Below, piece after piece: positions 20,465 through 32,123 of a DNA stretch of 64,000 nt. Source of the stretch: Excoecaria cochinchinensis (Eukaryota > Streptophyta > Magnoliopsida > Malpighiales > Euphorbiaceae); assembly GCA_947683425.1 (NCBI GenBank), contig CANTUQ010000017.1, positions 3,038,001 to 3,102,000 on the forward strand, in the 5' to 3' direction. The notes under the pieces are model-generated. The model had not been told where the DNA came from. It was given only the letters and a program-made list of their open reading frames with translations, and did not search any database. The translations under genes were made by a program, and so were the position numbers. The first letter of the stretch is position 1. Every line of letters begins with the position of its first letter.

Positions 20465-22887
20465 GCCTGTATGTGTGAGCATGCATGTGCATGTGTTCAG
20501 CATGTCATAAGGGTATTTTAGTAAAAATGCATGTTTTTGGGTTTATTATTATGTGGGTGCATACATGGCATTAGTAATGTGATTTAATTGGGAATTGCTT
20601 GTGTACATTGGAGCATACCATTGTAGGGTGTTTTTAGTTGAGTTTGCATTAGATGTGTGTGATGTGTGGGGTTAGGGTGTGAGTGAGTAAGTTCCACCAC
20701 CAAGAGAATGACATGTGTATTAGGTTAGGGAAAATGAATAAAGAAAAGAAGTAAGAAAGAAGAGAAGATCAGATTCACGTTCTTTCTCTTCAACCTTCAT
20801 CTTCTTCCTCCTTTTCCCTTTCCTAATTACTGCTAACTGTTAATCAAGTTGTGTTGTGGAAATTGCTCAGTCTTGCTTCTAACTTGGTAAGTACATATCT
20901 TTGTCCTTGTTTTTCTGTAATTCTTCTTCTTCCTTGAGTTTAGGTTTAATTTAGGGTTGCATTGTTGAATATTTGTGTTTAGCTGAGGCTCCACGCGATT
21001 CCAAAGGCAAGGAGATTGCTGGGAGCAGTGGGACTAAGTGAAGAGAAGCTTAGAATTCAGGTTTGGGAATAATTGATTGTGATTTGTGTGATTTTGAGTT
21101 TACTGTAAATTTCTAGGGTTTATGTTCTTGAAGAATTTGAATGCATATATACTTGATTTGATTGTTTAAATGCTGAATTGAGTTGTATATATGTTGCTTA
21201 TATTGTTTGGAATGTTTACTGGAAGGTAAGAACAGGTTTGTTTGGCTTTGAATCAAATTTGGGATTGATTTCTGGGTTCTGAGAATTCTGGAAATGGGAA
21301 AATCGCGTTTCTGTTGAAGTTCCCATTTCCAGATCGTGTGTCGCGTGACTAGCCAAGGAAGAGAGGCAAGTCACGAGACGTGACCTTCGGTCACGACTCG
21401 TGACCTGCCAGTTTGAGGCCAGTCACGAGTTGTGGCTGCTGTCACAGCTCGTGACCAGCTAAAATGAGGCCAGTCACGAGACGTGACTTCCAGTCACGCC
21501 TCATGACCAGCCTGAGTTAAGGCACGTATCGTGATAGCTGAAGAAGTAGCCAGTCACGAGACGTGACTTCCAGTCACGTTGCGTGACCAGCTTGAGCGTC
21601 GCGTGATCAGCGAGATCACGCCGCGTGATCTGCGAGGGACGAAGCAAGTCACGAGGCGTGACCCTCAGTCACGTCTCGTGACCTGCCTTGTGAGGAGGCC
21701 AGTCACGCCTCGTGACCAGCCAACCTCACCCGTTACCCGTTCAGCCCTTTTTCCGAAATTTCCCGGCTTTTGACTCAGAAATGAATTTGGTGTTTCTTCT
21801 GAATGGACTTATATTGTGGTATGATGCATGCCATACTTTTATTTGCTTTGATATAAATGATACCATGAATTTCTGATGAATTCTATTCCGTACTCTGAAA
21901 TGTGAATTGAATGACGCATAACCTGCTAGAGTCAAGTAAGTGGATAGTTAGGCATGCCTAATAGAGTCTTTAGCTGCAGCCCTCAGTTCAGTTTGGACCC
22001 CGATCAGGTCCCCGTTTGGTTCCTCGCGAACCCTTCAGTATTAGGATCTTGTTTAAGATCCCCTCAGTATATTTATATAATAATGTGTTTTGATTAATGA
22101 AATGACTTTTGACTTGTACCTGTGTGGTACCCTCAGTATTCGATTCGTACCCGTAAGGTACCTTCAGTACACTCGTTATCCACTATTTAGAGTCAGCAGG
22201 TGTTCATTAAATAATTGATTGAATTGCTCTGTTCTGAATTGAATATATACATGTGATATCTGAATGACTATAATGATGGGATATATGTTCAATTAATATG
22301 GATATGTAATTGTGATACCAATGTATGGCTTTAATTTGTGAGCATGACTATATGGATATTGTTAAAGCTATTGCATTTTGAATTGTGAATGTGAAATGCC
22401 TTGACGACCATTGTGAATGGCCGTCCATAATTTATGTGTGTTTCCCCACTAAGCGTTTATCGCTTAGCACGGTGTTTTTATCCGTGCAGGTGCGGAAGGA
22501 GTTTTGCTTTAAGAGAGTCGCCGTCATCAAGCCAACACAGAAGGGTTTAGTGTAGGGCTTAATTTTGTAATAGTTGATGATTCTTTTTGTAAAGAACTCT
22601 CATGTATCAGTTTTGTTTCAGCTTCCGCTTTTGTAACTATATTTTGGATATGTAATATTATTTTGTACCAGCTAGTTGATCAGAACATTATTGTAATAGG
22701 TTATTATATTAATGCATGATCAGCTATTGCTTTCCTTTCTGTGAAGTTTTAATTATACCGTATTTCTGTATGTATGTTATGAATGAATGTATGTTTTACT
22801 TTGTATTTGCTTGGTGACACCTTTACTCATACGGCATCTCACTCCTTCTCGGATGGGATCGCCTACGTATGGGAAGGGGGTGTTACA
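20433..22887 (+). repeat. 3' LTR of element B (2,455 bp)
   Basis: Nearly identical to the 5' LTR. Its first dinucleotide is TA (TATCACACC) instead of TG, a G-to-A change at the terminus. It is 23 bp longer because of copy-number and unit differences in the palindrome array. Donor GTAAGT at 20887-20892, hairpins at 22403-22487, acceptor-like AG|GT at 22489. Confidence 0.95.
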
Positions 22888-24370
22888 TTACCCATCTATT
22901 GCTTTGAAAGAGAAAAAGAATGAACAATTAGCTAAATTCTTAGACAAGTTTAAGAAATTGCATGTTAATTTGCCTTTTGCTGAAGCTTTGTTGCACATGC
23001 CTAAGTATGCCAAGTTCATGAAAGAGCTTTACTCTAATAAGAAGAAGTTTGAGGATGTAGGTACGGTGCAATTGTGCAAAAGCTGTAGTACTAACTTAAC
23101 TAAAAAAATTCTAAAAAAATTGTAAGATCCAGGTAGTTTCACACTACCTTGTGAATTAGGTGGAAATTTTGTTGGTAATGCATTATGTGATTTAGGTGCT
23201 AGCATTAGCTTGATGCCATCTTGAATATGTAGGAAACTGAAATTGGGAGACATCAAGGAGACAAGAATGGCGCTTCAATTGGCGGATCATTGAGTGAAGT
23301 ATCCAAAAGGGATAATTGAGAACTTGTTAGTAAAGGTGGGGAATTTTATATTTTTTCGTAGATTTTATGGTTATGGATATGGATGAGGACAAAAAGTGTC
23401 TCTTATTGTTGGAAGGCCATTCTTGAACACTTCGAGGGCTCTTATTGATGTGCATGGGCAAACGGTGACCCTCCGATTCAATGATGAAGAGGTGTTCTTC
23501 AATGTGAATAAAGTGATGAAGCATCCATCTTGCAACTTTAAAGAGTCTGTGCATTTCATAGATGCAATTCGAGATTGCACGAAAGAGCTTCAAGAGAATA
23601 TTTTATTGGATGATTCTTTAAAGAGTTGTTTGATGCACTCTTGTGAGGAACAAGTGTTAAATGAAGTTGAGAATGAGCTACTGGAAGAATTGGAAATTGA
23701 GTATGGAAAAGAAGAGAAGAAGGAAGAAGTCTTTGAACTTACAAAAAAGGAGACAAAAGCTGAACTTAAAACCCTCCCCTCACATTTGAAGTATGTGTAT
23801 TTAGAAAATAGTGCAAAACCGGTAATAATTTCTTCTATTTTGACAGGGGAAGAAGAGGACTTGTTGATTGCAGTGCTTAGAAAGCACCAAAAGGCTATAG
23901 GATGGGAGATTTTTTATCTCAAAGGGATCAATCCAAGTTACTGCACACATCAGATTCTAATGGAGGAGAATTTCAAACCGATTGTTCAACCCTAACGAAG
24001 ATTAAATCCAACCATACAAGAGGTAGTATAAAAGGAATTCCTTAAATTGCTGGATGCAAGTATAATTTTTCCTATTTATGATAGTAGTTGGGCTAGTCCA
24101 TACAATGTGTTCCTAAGAAAGGGGGGATGACTATGATTGAGAATGAGCAAAATGAACTCATTCCAACTCATACGATTACGGGTTGGAGAGTATGTATACA
24201 TTTTAGGAGGTTAAACAATGCAACCCGAAAAGATCACTTCCCTTTACATTTTATTGGCCAAATGCTTGACAAGTTGGCGGGTAATAGGTTTTGCTATTTT
24301 TTAGATGGGTATTTAGGGTATTTACAAATCCTAATAGCCTCGAAAAATCAGTTTTGTTTTGTTTTGTTTT
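22888..24370 (+). pseudogene. Element C (Athila-type): Gag end, aspartic protease and N-terminal RT, broken
   Basis: Continues the gag frame left at 13285: EKKNEQLAKFLDKFKKLHVNLPFAEALLHMPKYAKF is the conserved Athila Gag-PR linker in short overlapping pieces. Protease shows LCDLGASISLMP (catalytic DLGAS) near 23190 and SLIVGRPFLNTSRALIDV from 23396. The ORF 23396-23995 is the best preserved part (199 residues). RT begins with a degenerate FLKLLDASIIFPIYDSSWASP region and GWRVCIHFRRLNNATRKDHFPLHF. It stops abruptly after FLDGYLGYLQILIA near 24350, before the YxDD motif. Stops are present at about 23122, 23222, 23293, 23992 and elsewhere. This is the oldest retroelement frame on the left half of the window. 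Confidence 0.88.
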
Positions 24371-27300
24371 ATTATTTGGAATTTCACAATTGAAAACAAA
24401 TAAATTTTCAATTTTGCAGCAATACCAGAAACTATTTACACTGCTGTCAAAAATTGTAAAATGCTACTGGAAAATAACGTGTTTGATTAAAAATACAGTT
24501 GTGTTTTTTACAAAACATGGCTATGCTTTTGTGTTGAGTTTTAATTTAATCTATTTAATTAAAAGCACAACTATGCTTTTGTTCTAGAACGGTATAAACA
24601 CGCTATCTTCATTTTAAATCGCACTGCTCTCTTTTATTTTCTTCCCTTCTCTCTCCAGTTCTTCAATTTCTCTCAAGTTTTCTGTCAAATTTTCTTTAAT
24701 CTTCATTAGAAAGCAAAGCCACAATTTTTTCAGGTAATTTAAATTTCATTTTTCGTTAAGAGCTGTAATTAAAATTTTTTCTCTTTTGGCTCTTTAAATT
24801 CTGCATTTCTTCCCATTATTGCCAGAGTTTTAATTTTTCTCTTTTGTGCAAAAATCACATATTTTAAATAGGAATTAAGAGCTCTCTCTTTGTCTTTCAC
24901 TATCTCTCTTTCAATTTTCATTAGTTAGCTAGTTAATTTCTGCAAGTCCAGGTATGCCTCTTTCCCAACTCTATTCTAAATTTTACTTGTTCGAATTTTG
25001 CATCTGGCTTCACTGAAATTCTCTAAGATGTTATTGTTTAATTGTGATTAATTGATGTGTGTTGCTGGTTTTGCATATATGATTAGAATTTGGGTGTTGG
25101 GATTGTAAAGTTTTACTCAAAAATCCAGTTTAGGTTCATGCACACAGCAACTGTTTGTTTAATTTCCTCAATGAATGTTCATGTCAATTTCATGCTTCTT
25201 AACTGATCTGTACAATATTTTTGTACATTAATTCTTGTCAAAATTATTAATGTGAATTGTGAGGATTATTTTAGAATTGGATGGCATGAATTAAATGCTA
25301 AGACAAAATGAAATTTATCGCTTGTGGCACTGTCATGGCTAGATTTGAACTCATTTTATTATTGGATAGTTACCAAAGTTTTAATTGAGCAATTTATACA
25401 TAACAATCACTTCTGAGCTTAATTCATATCACTTTGTGTTGAGTTGTTGAGGCTATCATTAAAGTGAATTTAAACTTGTTTATCAGTTTTCTAGCATGTA
25501 CTTATCACTTGAATTTTCATTTGAAAAAAAGAATTACGGAGGTTGAAATTTGAGTTTCAGTTGAGGAAATTTAATGTTTTCTTTGAATTAACTCATTTGG
25601 GCATAACTTTGAATGGGGGAATTTATTGCAAGTTTATTTTTAATTACTTGAAGTTATGCTTGGTATTTTACTGTGTTGTAAAGTTTTGCCGCAGCATTAG
25701 TTCATCAATATGATGCAATGGATGATTATGCTTAAATTGTGTTGAGATAAATGCATGTTTGCAAGAACCCAAATTGATGGGATTAGGATGAGTTGTATTT
25801 GATACTAAATGTCAAAAATTTTTTGCATGCAACTCTGATAATTACCCTTTATGTTTGCTTATAAAGCATTATTACAGCAAATATTGCATCTTCATTTTAT
25901 TGTGCATCACCATAGATTATTACAAGAATTTTTGTGTTGCAATGAGCTATTTGCACAACATTGGAGAAAATTTTTGATGATCATTTTTTTGTGCTTTGTT
26001 TTCTTACACCGAAGATAGTACAACATTTTGAGTTTGGGGTGGAGTATTAGTTCAATAATTCAAACCAGAACCTATTTTGTTTTGTTTTGTGTCTTTTTGT
26101 GTTTTTAGAGTAATTTTAAAATTTTTGAGTAGTTTTTAATTATTTTTATTTTGTTTGTGGTGTGTCTATCCCAAGTTTATACCTTAATATTTTTTATGGT
26201 TGTTTCTTTTTTATTTACCTTTAATTTAAATTTTTATTTCATCCTAATAGTTCTTAACTGTGAATGGTTTTGATCTCAGTTTTGGAACTTTATGTTTCAT
26301 TCAATTTTAAGTTGAGTGAGAAGTAATCATGTTTGTATCTTTATTTTCTAAACTGCATGTAGACCTTGATTATACTTTGCAATTTCTAAATTTTAAGCAC
26401 TTTGGGTCCGTTTTGAAAAATTGAGAAAAAATCTAACTGCAATTAGGAGATTAGATGAAAACTCACTAAGAGCGCTAGAAACTTTTCGATTACCCATCAA
26501 AGCAACCCTCAGATGAGACAGAACCTAGAATATGATTTAAGCATCCCTTCTTTGTATAGCTCTCTAAATGAATTTTCCTACCTTAATTTTATAGTCTTTT
26601 GCTAGCCCATTGAGTATATTATTTTAGTATGCTAAATGTGTGCTTGTTTTATTGTTACACATATTAAAGTTACCTTTAACCTAAAATGATTTTTTCCTTC
26701 CCTTAGAAGAGTGACCACTCCAGTAAGGTTGGATTTATACTTTGGGTAAAAAAGGAGTTTAGTTTTTGTCGATCTTTAGTGTAAATTTCTATTTGAGGGT
26801 TGATTGGTATGTGGAATAGAGAGTTGAGCCCATTTAAAGAAATGAGTTTAGGGTTGTCAAGGGGAATGTGATTTAAGTTATTTATTGGTCATATGGAAGA
26901 TAAAGCTCAATCTAGTTCTTAATGAAGTCTATGGAATTATTTAATTACTTTATTGATTTTTGTTGGCTAGTTGGTTTTTGGGTTTATTCTAAAAAATCAA
27001 AAGAAGAAGAAGAATAAGAAGAAATATTGCAAGTTTTTCCTATCTAACTAAGTCAAATGTAAGTTAGGGTACAAATTTTGGTATAACTTGAACTATTGTC
27101 TTGTGATGAGTTTGTTGAATATATTATGGGCATTTATTATTGTTTTGAGCTTAGTTTGATAAGCTAAGGTGTTATTAAGACCAAATTATTTTGATGGTAT
27201 GCAATTGGGTTGGGAATTTTGTTTTGTTTAGTTGGGTGATTGTATGTGTTGGTTGGGTAGTGGCCATTTTTCTCTAGTGACTTAATTCTTCTCTGTTAGC

Positions 27301-27737
27301 CAATTTACCTAAGCCTAACATTACAACAAAAGTATAAGACCTCTTGATTTTAGTTTTGTTTTGTCCAATTTAGCGGAGATGACCTTCTAGTGAGGTTTGG
27401 TACATAGGAAGAGGCCTATGGTGTTTCTTGATCTTTGAGTGAAAAGCCATGAGTGCATTTATGCGTTCGATTTGATTTTTGTTCCCAACTTTGTATTTGC
27501 ACGTTTTGTTTTTAAATGTTAAAAAAATTTTGTTTTGGCCTTTTGTACACACACAGAAATTGCTTGGTATACTCTTGTGCTTATTTGTTATTTAGTGAGC
27601 ATTGGTATTTGCATGTCTATCTTCTTGCTCCTTAATTGAGAATGACTCCCTATTTTCTTTTATTGAGATTGAAATTGATGAGGATGCGGTTCATTCAGTT
27701 TACTCAAAGACGAGTAAAGGTTTGAGTTTTGGGTAGT
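24371..27737 (+). other. AT-rich non-coding interior of element C; no RT core, RNase H or integrase found
   Basis: No coding frame longer than 100 codons and no recognisable pol domain follows the truncated RT. A stretch at about 24480-24720 looks like LTR or leader sequence: near-palindromes TACAGTTGTGTTTT and AAAAGCACAACTATGCTTTT, a TATAAA-like motif at about 24591, and a CT-rich leader. Around 26012-26045 the phrase TTTTGAGTTTGGGGTGG resembles the purine tract of Athila-like elements. The true tract is probably just before 27738 (GACGAGTAAAGG... GTTTTGGGTAG). Most likely this is a deleted, partly rearranged 3' region of C, perhaps with one unresolved insertion. Confidence 0.5.
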
Positions 27738-27961
27738 TGATAAGCTGCAATTATATTTATATTTTGGGTTGTTTCTTGGTATATTTTGTGTTTTCTTTAT
27801 TAGTTTTAATCTTTATTAGTTTAGTTTATTTCATTTAACTAGTTTATTATTTTTTTTAATTTTTAATAAGTTTTAGGATGTTTTCAGGCGTTTTATTTCT
27901 ATTCAGGGCTAAATTAGAGGTGTAGGGCTAATTATATGTTAAATTGGTAAATTTTACACTA

Positions 27962-28192
27962 ACACAGAGTCGTGTTTCCAAAACACAGCTGTGTTTTTTA
28001 CTTGATCACTAGATTTACAACACAAAGAAGTCCAGCGTCACGTGCTTTCTCGTCGAGAACACAGCTGTGTTTTATCCAAAATATAGCTGTGTTTTCCAGT
28101 CACCACCAATCCACGCATAATGCAGTAGCCCTAATCGCACTCATTTATTCAAGAACACATCTGTGTTTTCCAAAACACAACAATGTTTTTTT
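27962..28192 (+). repeat. CACAGCTGTG palindromes in LTR C
   Basis: Five copies of a dyad of the form AAAACACAGCTGTGTTTT, two near-perfect, just upstream of a TATAAAAGG box (about 28199). The core CACAGCTGTG is also found in solo LTR D, a different clade. Confidence 0.78.
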
Positions 28193-28629
28193 GTAGAATA
28201 TAAAAGGAACATCATTCCATCTTCCAAAAGAGTAGATAGGAGATAGAGAAATAGGAGCAGACAATTTTTATAATTTTTAGGTTTTATATTTCTCATTTTA
28301 AACACTATTTTTAAACTTGATTTAATTTTAATTTTAGTTTATTTAATTTTAATTTTAGTTTTTGTTTATAAATAATTTAGATTAATCTAGTTTATAATTT
28401 TATTTTGGGATGAGCTTCAAGATCTATTTTCTCTCTCATCAAAGGTGTATTTTAAACTCTAATTTTCTGTATTTGATGATTATATTCTTTATGTTAGAGT
28501 AATTCTTTATGCTTAGGAATTCTTGAATCATATTTTGTATTTTGGATATATGGGTTTAATGAATATTTTCATGATTTCTTTTATTCTTCTTGTTTATCTC
28601 TGTATGAATGTGATTCAATTGCTTTATTT

Positions 28630-29010
28630 AGATTTAGTCCGAAATGGTGATATGAATGAATATATTTGATGACTATTGCATACATATTTAGTCCGGAATT
28701 GTGATATAAATGAATGTATTTATTAACTATTGCATACATATGCTCTGTTATTTTAATATTTACATCTATACTTCCAGCTGAGTCTGGAATGGTATGTTGG
28801 CTTGTGGCTATGGATGTTATTAGGTTCAGAATAGTGAAGGATGAATGGGTTTTAGATAGTTGAGTCCGGAATGGTAGGTTGTCTTGGATCTAGGATTTGG
28901 TAATCCGCACTTATGCTAATCATTGAACTGAGTCTAGAATGGTAGGCTTTTTTATTAGAATTTTTTAGTCCAAAATGGCAAGCTTAGGTTTAGATGAGTT
29001 GTCCAGAATT
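28630..29010 (+). repeat. Diverged AGTCCGGAATGG tandem motifs in LTR C
   Basis: A 56 bp unit is duplicated at 28636-28741 (TTTAGTCCG... GCATACATA). The short motif AGTCCGGAATGGTAGG or close variants then recurs at uneven spacing (28780, 28860, 28930, 28970, 29000). Confidence 0.65.
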
Positions 29011-29313
29011 TCATGTTTGTATCATTTTACCCGTTTCCTATTGCAAATTATGAGGATAGAATTTACTAAGCATCCATTTAATCCTGAATGATTTCTTGAT
29101 GATTGTTTTTAGATTTATTTGTTAGTTTGTATTTTTAATTGCTTGCTTAGCTTAGATTCCCTCCATCAAACTTAGGGACATCCCATATTAATTCTACTCA
29201 ACAATAGATATTTAGTTTAACAATCCCCTTTCCTTTGGGTTCGATATTTGAGAGTATTTAATTATACTCGCTATATTACTTGTCGATTCAGTACACTTGC
29301 TAAACACCGATCA

Positions 29314-29402
29314 ATTGCCACTTAGTGACTTAATATTTATCCTTAATTTCGTTATACTTCTATATATAACTCTTAAATCACATTATTCCATTTTTATTCA
29401 TA
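29314..29402 (-). mobile_element. Short AT-rich segment, possibly the severed left part of solo LTR I
   Basis: Lies between the end of LTR C and the TSD of E. If E and one TSD are removed it joins directly to 46760. No LTR terminus is visible in it, so its membership in I is inferred only from continuity. Confidence 0.35.
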
Positions 29403-29407
29403 TTATC

Positions 29408-32123
29408 TGTAATTCCCATCCCTGACCGCACAATGGCTTCGCTACGGCAATCTAAGAGGGTCGCCACAACACGCATCACATAGTACAAGCACATACAATT
29501 GAGTTAAATACAAAATCCTGAATTAACAAATTTCTTTCAAATATAGCGGAATATATTTCCAAAACTCATACTTTATACATACAGTCAACTTATATTACAT
29601 ATGACATTCAGTTATTACATCATTTCTCTTTACATGCCAAAACTGGTAATTACATTATACATTACAAAAAGACCTACACAAAAATATAGCAAACCCTAGT
29701 GTTGACCAGAGATAATACGAGGCCGTCCTTCAATTGCTCTTCACTTCAGAACCTACATGGATTAACACCCGTGCTAAGCGATAACGCTTAGTGGGGAAAC
29801 AATACACAATATCTATTCATAACAATCATTGTTTAATAACAAATACATGCCTTAAATTCAAGCTATAACATATACATGCTTCACTAACATATCAATGAAT
29901 ATACCTAGGTATATATAAAACACCGTCCATAAATTATATTCATATATTTTAGCATCACATGACAATTTTACAACGCATCACATTCACATTCTTATGACGC
30001 ATAATACTCACACGTCTTATTATTGATTCATCATTCATTAATTACCTTGCCTGCAACTCATAGATGCAGATAACGGGTATCGTATTAGTACTCGTAAGTA
30101 CCACATATCACATTAGTATTCATAAATACAACACTTTCGCATTAGTACTCGTAGGTACCGATATATTAATTCATATATATATATACACTTATGTGAATCC
30201 AAACAGGATTCTATACGCATTGGGGATTCCAAATAGGAATCAAATGCTTTGGCTGCAGCACTTGACCCTATAGGCATGCCAATCTATCCACTACTAGACT
30301 TGTAGGCTAAACTATTAATCCATTTAATGTTCATGTTATCACATTATTTAATAACCATATGACCATACTAAGCAATATTAAATCATTCGACATCTAGTAT
30401 ACACATATAGCTTATCAAACAAGCCCACATTTCATTATATAAATTCATATGAAATATCACATTTATAAGTTTCATATACATAATCATTCATAGCCAAATA
30501 CAGTAATTAACACCAAAATAAGACAACCAAAAAGCATTCATAACACATAGGCCTGTCGCGCTCGTGACCCATGTCGTGCCTGCGATAGACTCCAACATAA
30601 CCTTTTGTCGCGCTCGCGACATAAGTCACGCATGCGACAGGACACAAAGATTTCTGTCACACTCGTGCTCCATCTCTCGTCCGTAATAGAACACAGTTGG
30701 GCAAATTTTGTCTTACGAAGAGTACAACAGAGCCTGAACTATAAGTTCAAACTTCCATTCACTCAATTCTTTTCAAGCACTTGCCTACTTCCAAACATAT
30801 GACTTCTAAAACTAACCAAAACACCATTTTTAGCTAACATGGCCTCTAACTGAAATTTCATCTACATGTTAACTTCTCAATGGTACAATCCTCACTATAT
30901 TTGAACTCAAAACCAAGGAGTTGTGGCCAAGGGAACACAACTTGCTCCAAAAGCCCTCCTATAAAATTTTAATTACACTTATGTGCAATTTTAAAGACCT
31001 CAAAGTCCTCAAACCAAAAGGACCATTTCTATAACAATTACAGGCATAAACCTTAGAATTCTAATCCAGCTATCCTCTCACAATTTAGAGTTGTAAAACT
31101 CATTTTATAACACAAACCACCTAAGTAGGTCAAGACGAACCTCAAAACCAAAGTTTCACTATCAAGCTCACCAAGCTTGAAAAAAACTAAATTGACATAG
31201 ACAATTCTCCAAACTCAATTAGACTACCAATATACATGCATGAATATTTTGGCACATTCAATCACACAATAGATATTCACTAATTTGAGAATTACATAGC
31301 CGTTCTCAATTCTACGAAAATAGAAATTTAAAGTTAATTATTATTCAATGAACTCATAGCAATCGATTCAATATAATAAATTAATGATTTCAATTCAGTT
31401 AAACACTCAACCTAATCACACATTTCAGATGTAACAACTAGCAATTTAGCATATAGCTCATAGTTTCCCAAACCTCTATCTGCTTTGCTCCAAAAGGGCT
31501 CACTTGGCACTTGGCTCTCCAATCTTCCCCTTTCCCTTATCTTTTCTGATTTCTTCCACTACATACACATCCAATTTCAAAAATTTGGGAACAAGAAATC
31601 ATTATCCAATCAACACAGAAAAAGAAAAAGGAGAAGAAGAATAATTTAACACAATCACTTACCTAACTTGGACAATACAGCTCACAACACAACCCAACAG
31701 TAATTGATGAACCAACAACCGAAGATGATAAAGAAGAAAAGGAAGAACAATTAAGAACAAAGAAGTACAGAAGAGAGAAGAGATGGTCGGGCAAAGGAAT
31801 GCACAAATGGGTCAAATCTGACTCTCAAATCCTCTTTATATTGCATGCAATTTGATCTGTTGGCTAGGCCAACACAAGACACATGGAATCCATTAATTCT
31901 ATTAATCGTGATTAGCTTAAGTTAATCTCACTTAACACTTAATTAATCCTTTCCTAACTTAATCATGAACAACTATACTTTAATCACTTAATTAATTTAT
32001 TCCATACAATTAAGTTGTCTTTTCCAATTACACTTGGGTCCAAAATTAGAAATCCTAAATCAAACTTGTCCAATTATCCTAATTAAGCCAAAATGCTACT
32101 AGGGTAGATTTCGAGTCATTACA
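29408..32123 (-). repeat. 3' LTR of element E (left copy, 2,716 bp)
   Basis: On the minus strand it starts TGTAATGACTCG after the purine tract AGGAGGAGAGAG and ends GGGAATTACA. It carries donor GTAAGT at 31662-31657, CpG palindromes at 30553-30690, stem-loop repeats at 30088-30158 (GTACT/AGTAC, GTATT/AATAC), hairpin CTAAGCG-TTAT-CGCTTAG at 29791-29774, and acceptor-like TGTAG|GTTCTG at 29753. Confidence 0.92.
30088..30158 (-). repeat. Stem-loop repeats in LTR E (left copy)
   Basis: Three repeats of about 28 bp each carry a 5 bp stem with a 4 nt loop: GTACT-CGTA-AGTAC (30088-30101), GTATT-CATA-AATAC (30116-30129), GTACT-CGTA-GGTAC (30145-30158). The stem bases differ between repeats, but pairing is kept in the first two. 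Confidence 0.75.

Larger units (their letters stand above)
13286..22887 (+). mobile_element. Element B: complete Tekay-type chromovirus, 9.6 kb, TSD TTACC
   Basis: The 5' LTR (13286-15717), PBS, one polyprotein frame (15839-20464), purine tract and 3' LTR (20433-22887) are all present. Identical TTACC copies flank it (13281-13285 and 22888-22892). The two LTRs look almost identical by eye outside the palindrome array, so the insertion is recent. Only two nonsense codons interrupt the polyprotein. The chromodomain and the order gag-PR-RT-RH-IN mark it as a Ty3 chromovirus. The Tekay/Del clade is inferred from Gag and chromodomain wording. Confidence 0.95.
27738..29313 (+). repeat. 3' LTR of element C (Athila-type, ~1.58 kb)
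   Basis: Starts TGATAAGCTGC directly after a G-rich tract and ends AACACCGATCA, so the ends are TG...CA. It contains five palindromes of the AAAACACAGCTGTGTTTT type (27962-28192), a TATAAA box at about 28198, and a run of AGTCCGGAATGGTAGG motifs (28630-29010). The left partner LTR is outside the window, so both the boundary and the link to C's gag are inferred from orientation and order. Confidence 0.65.
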
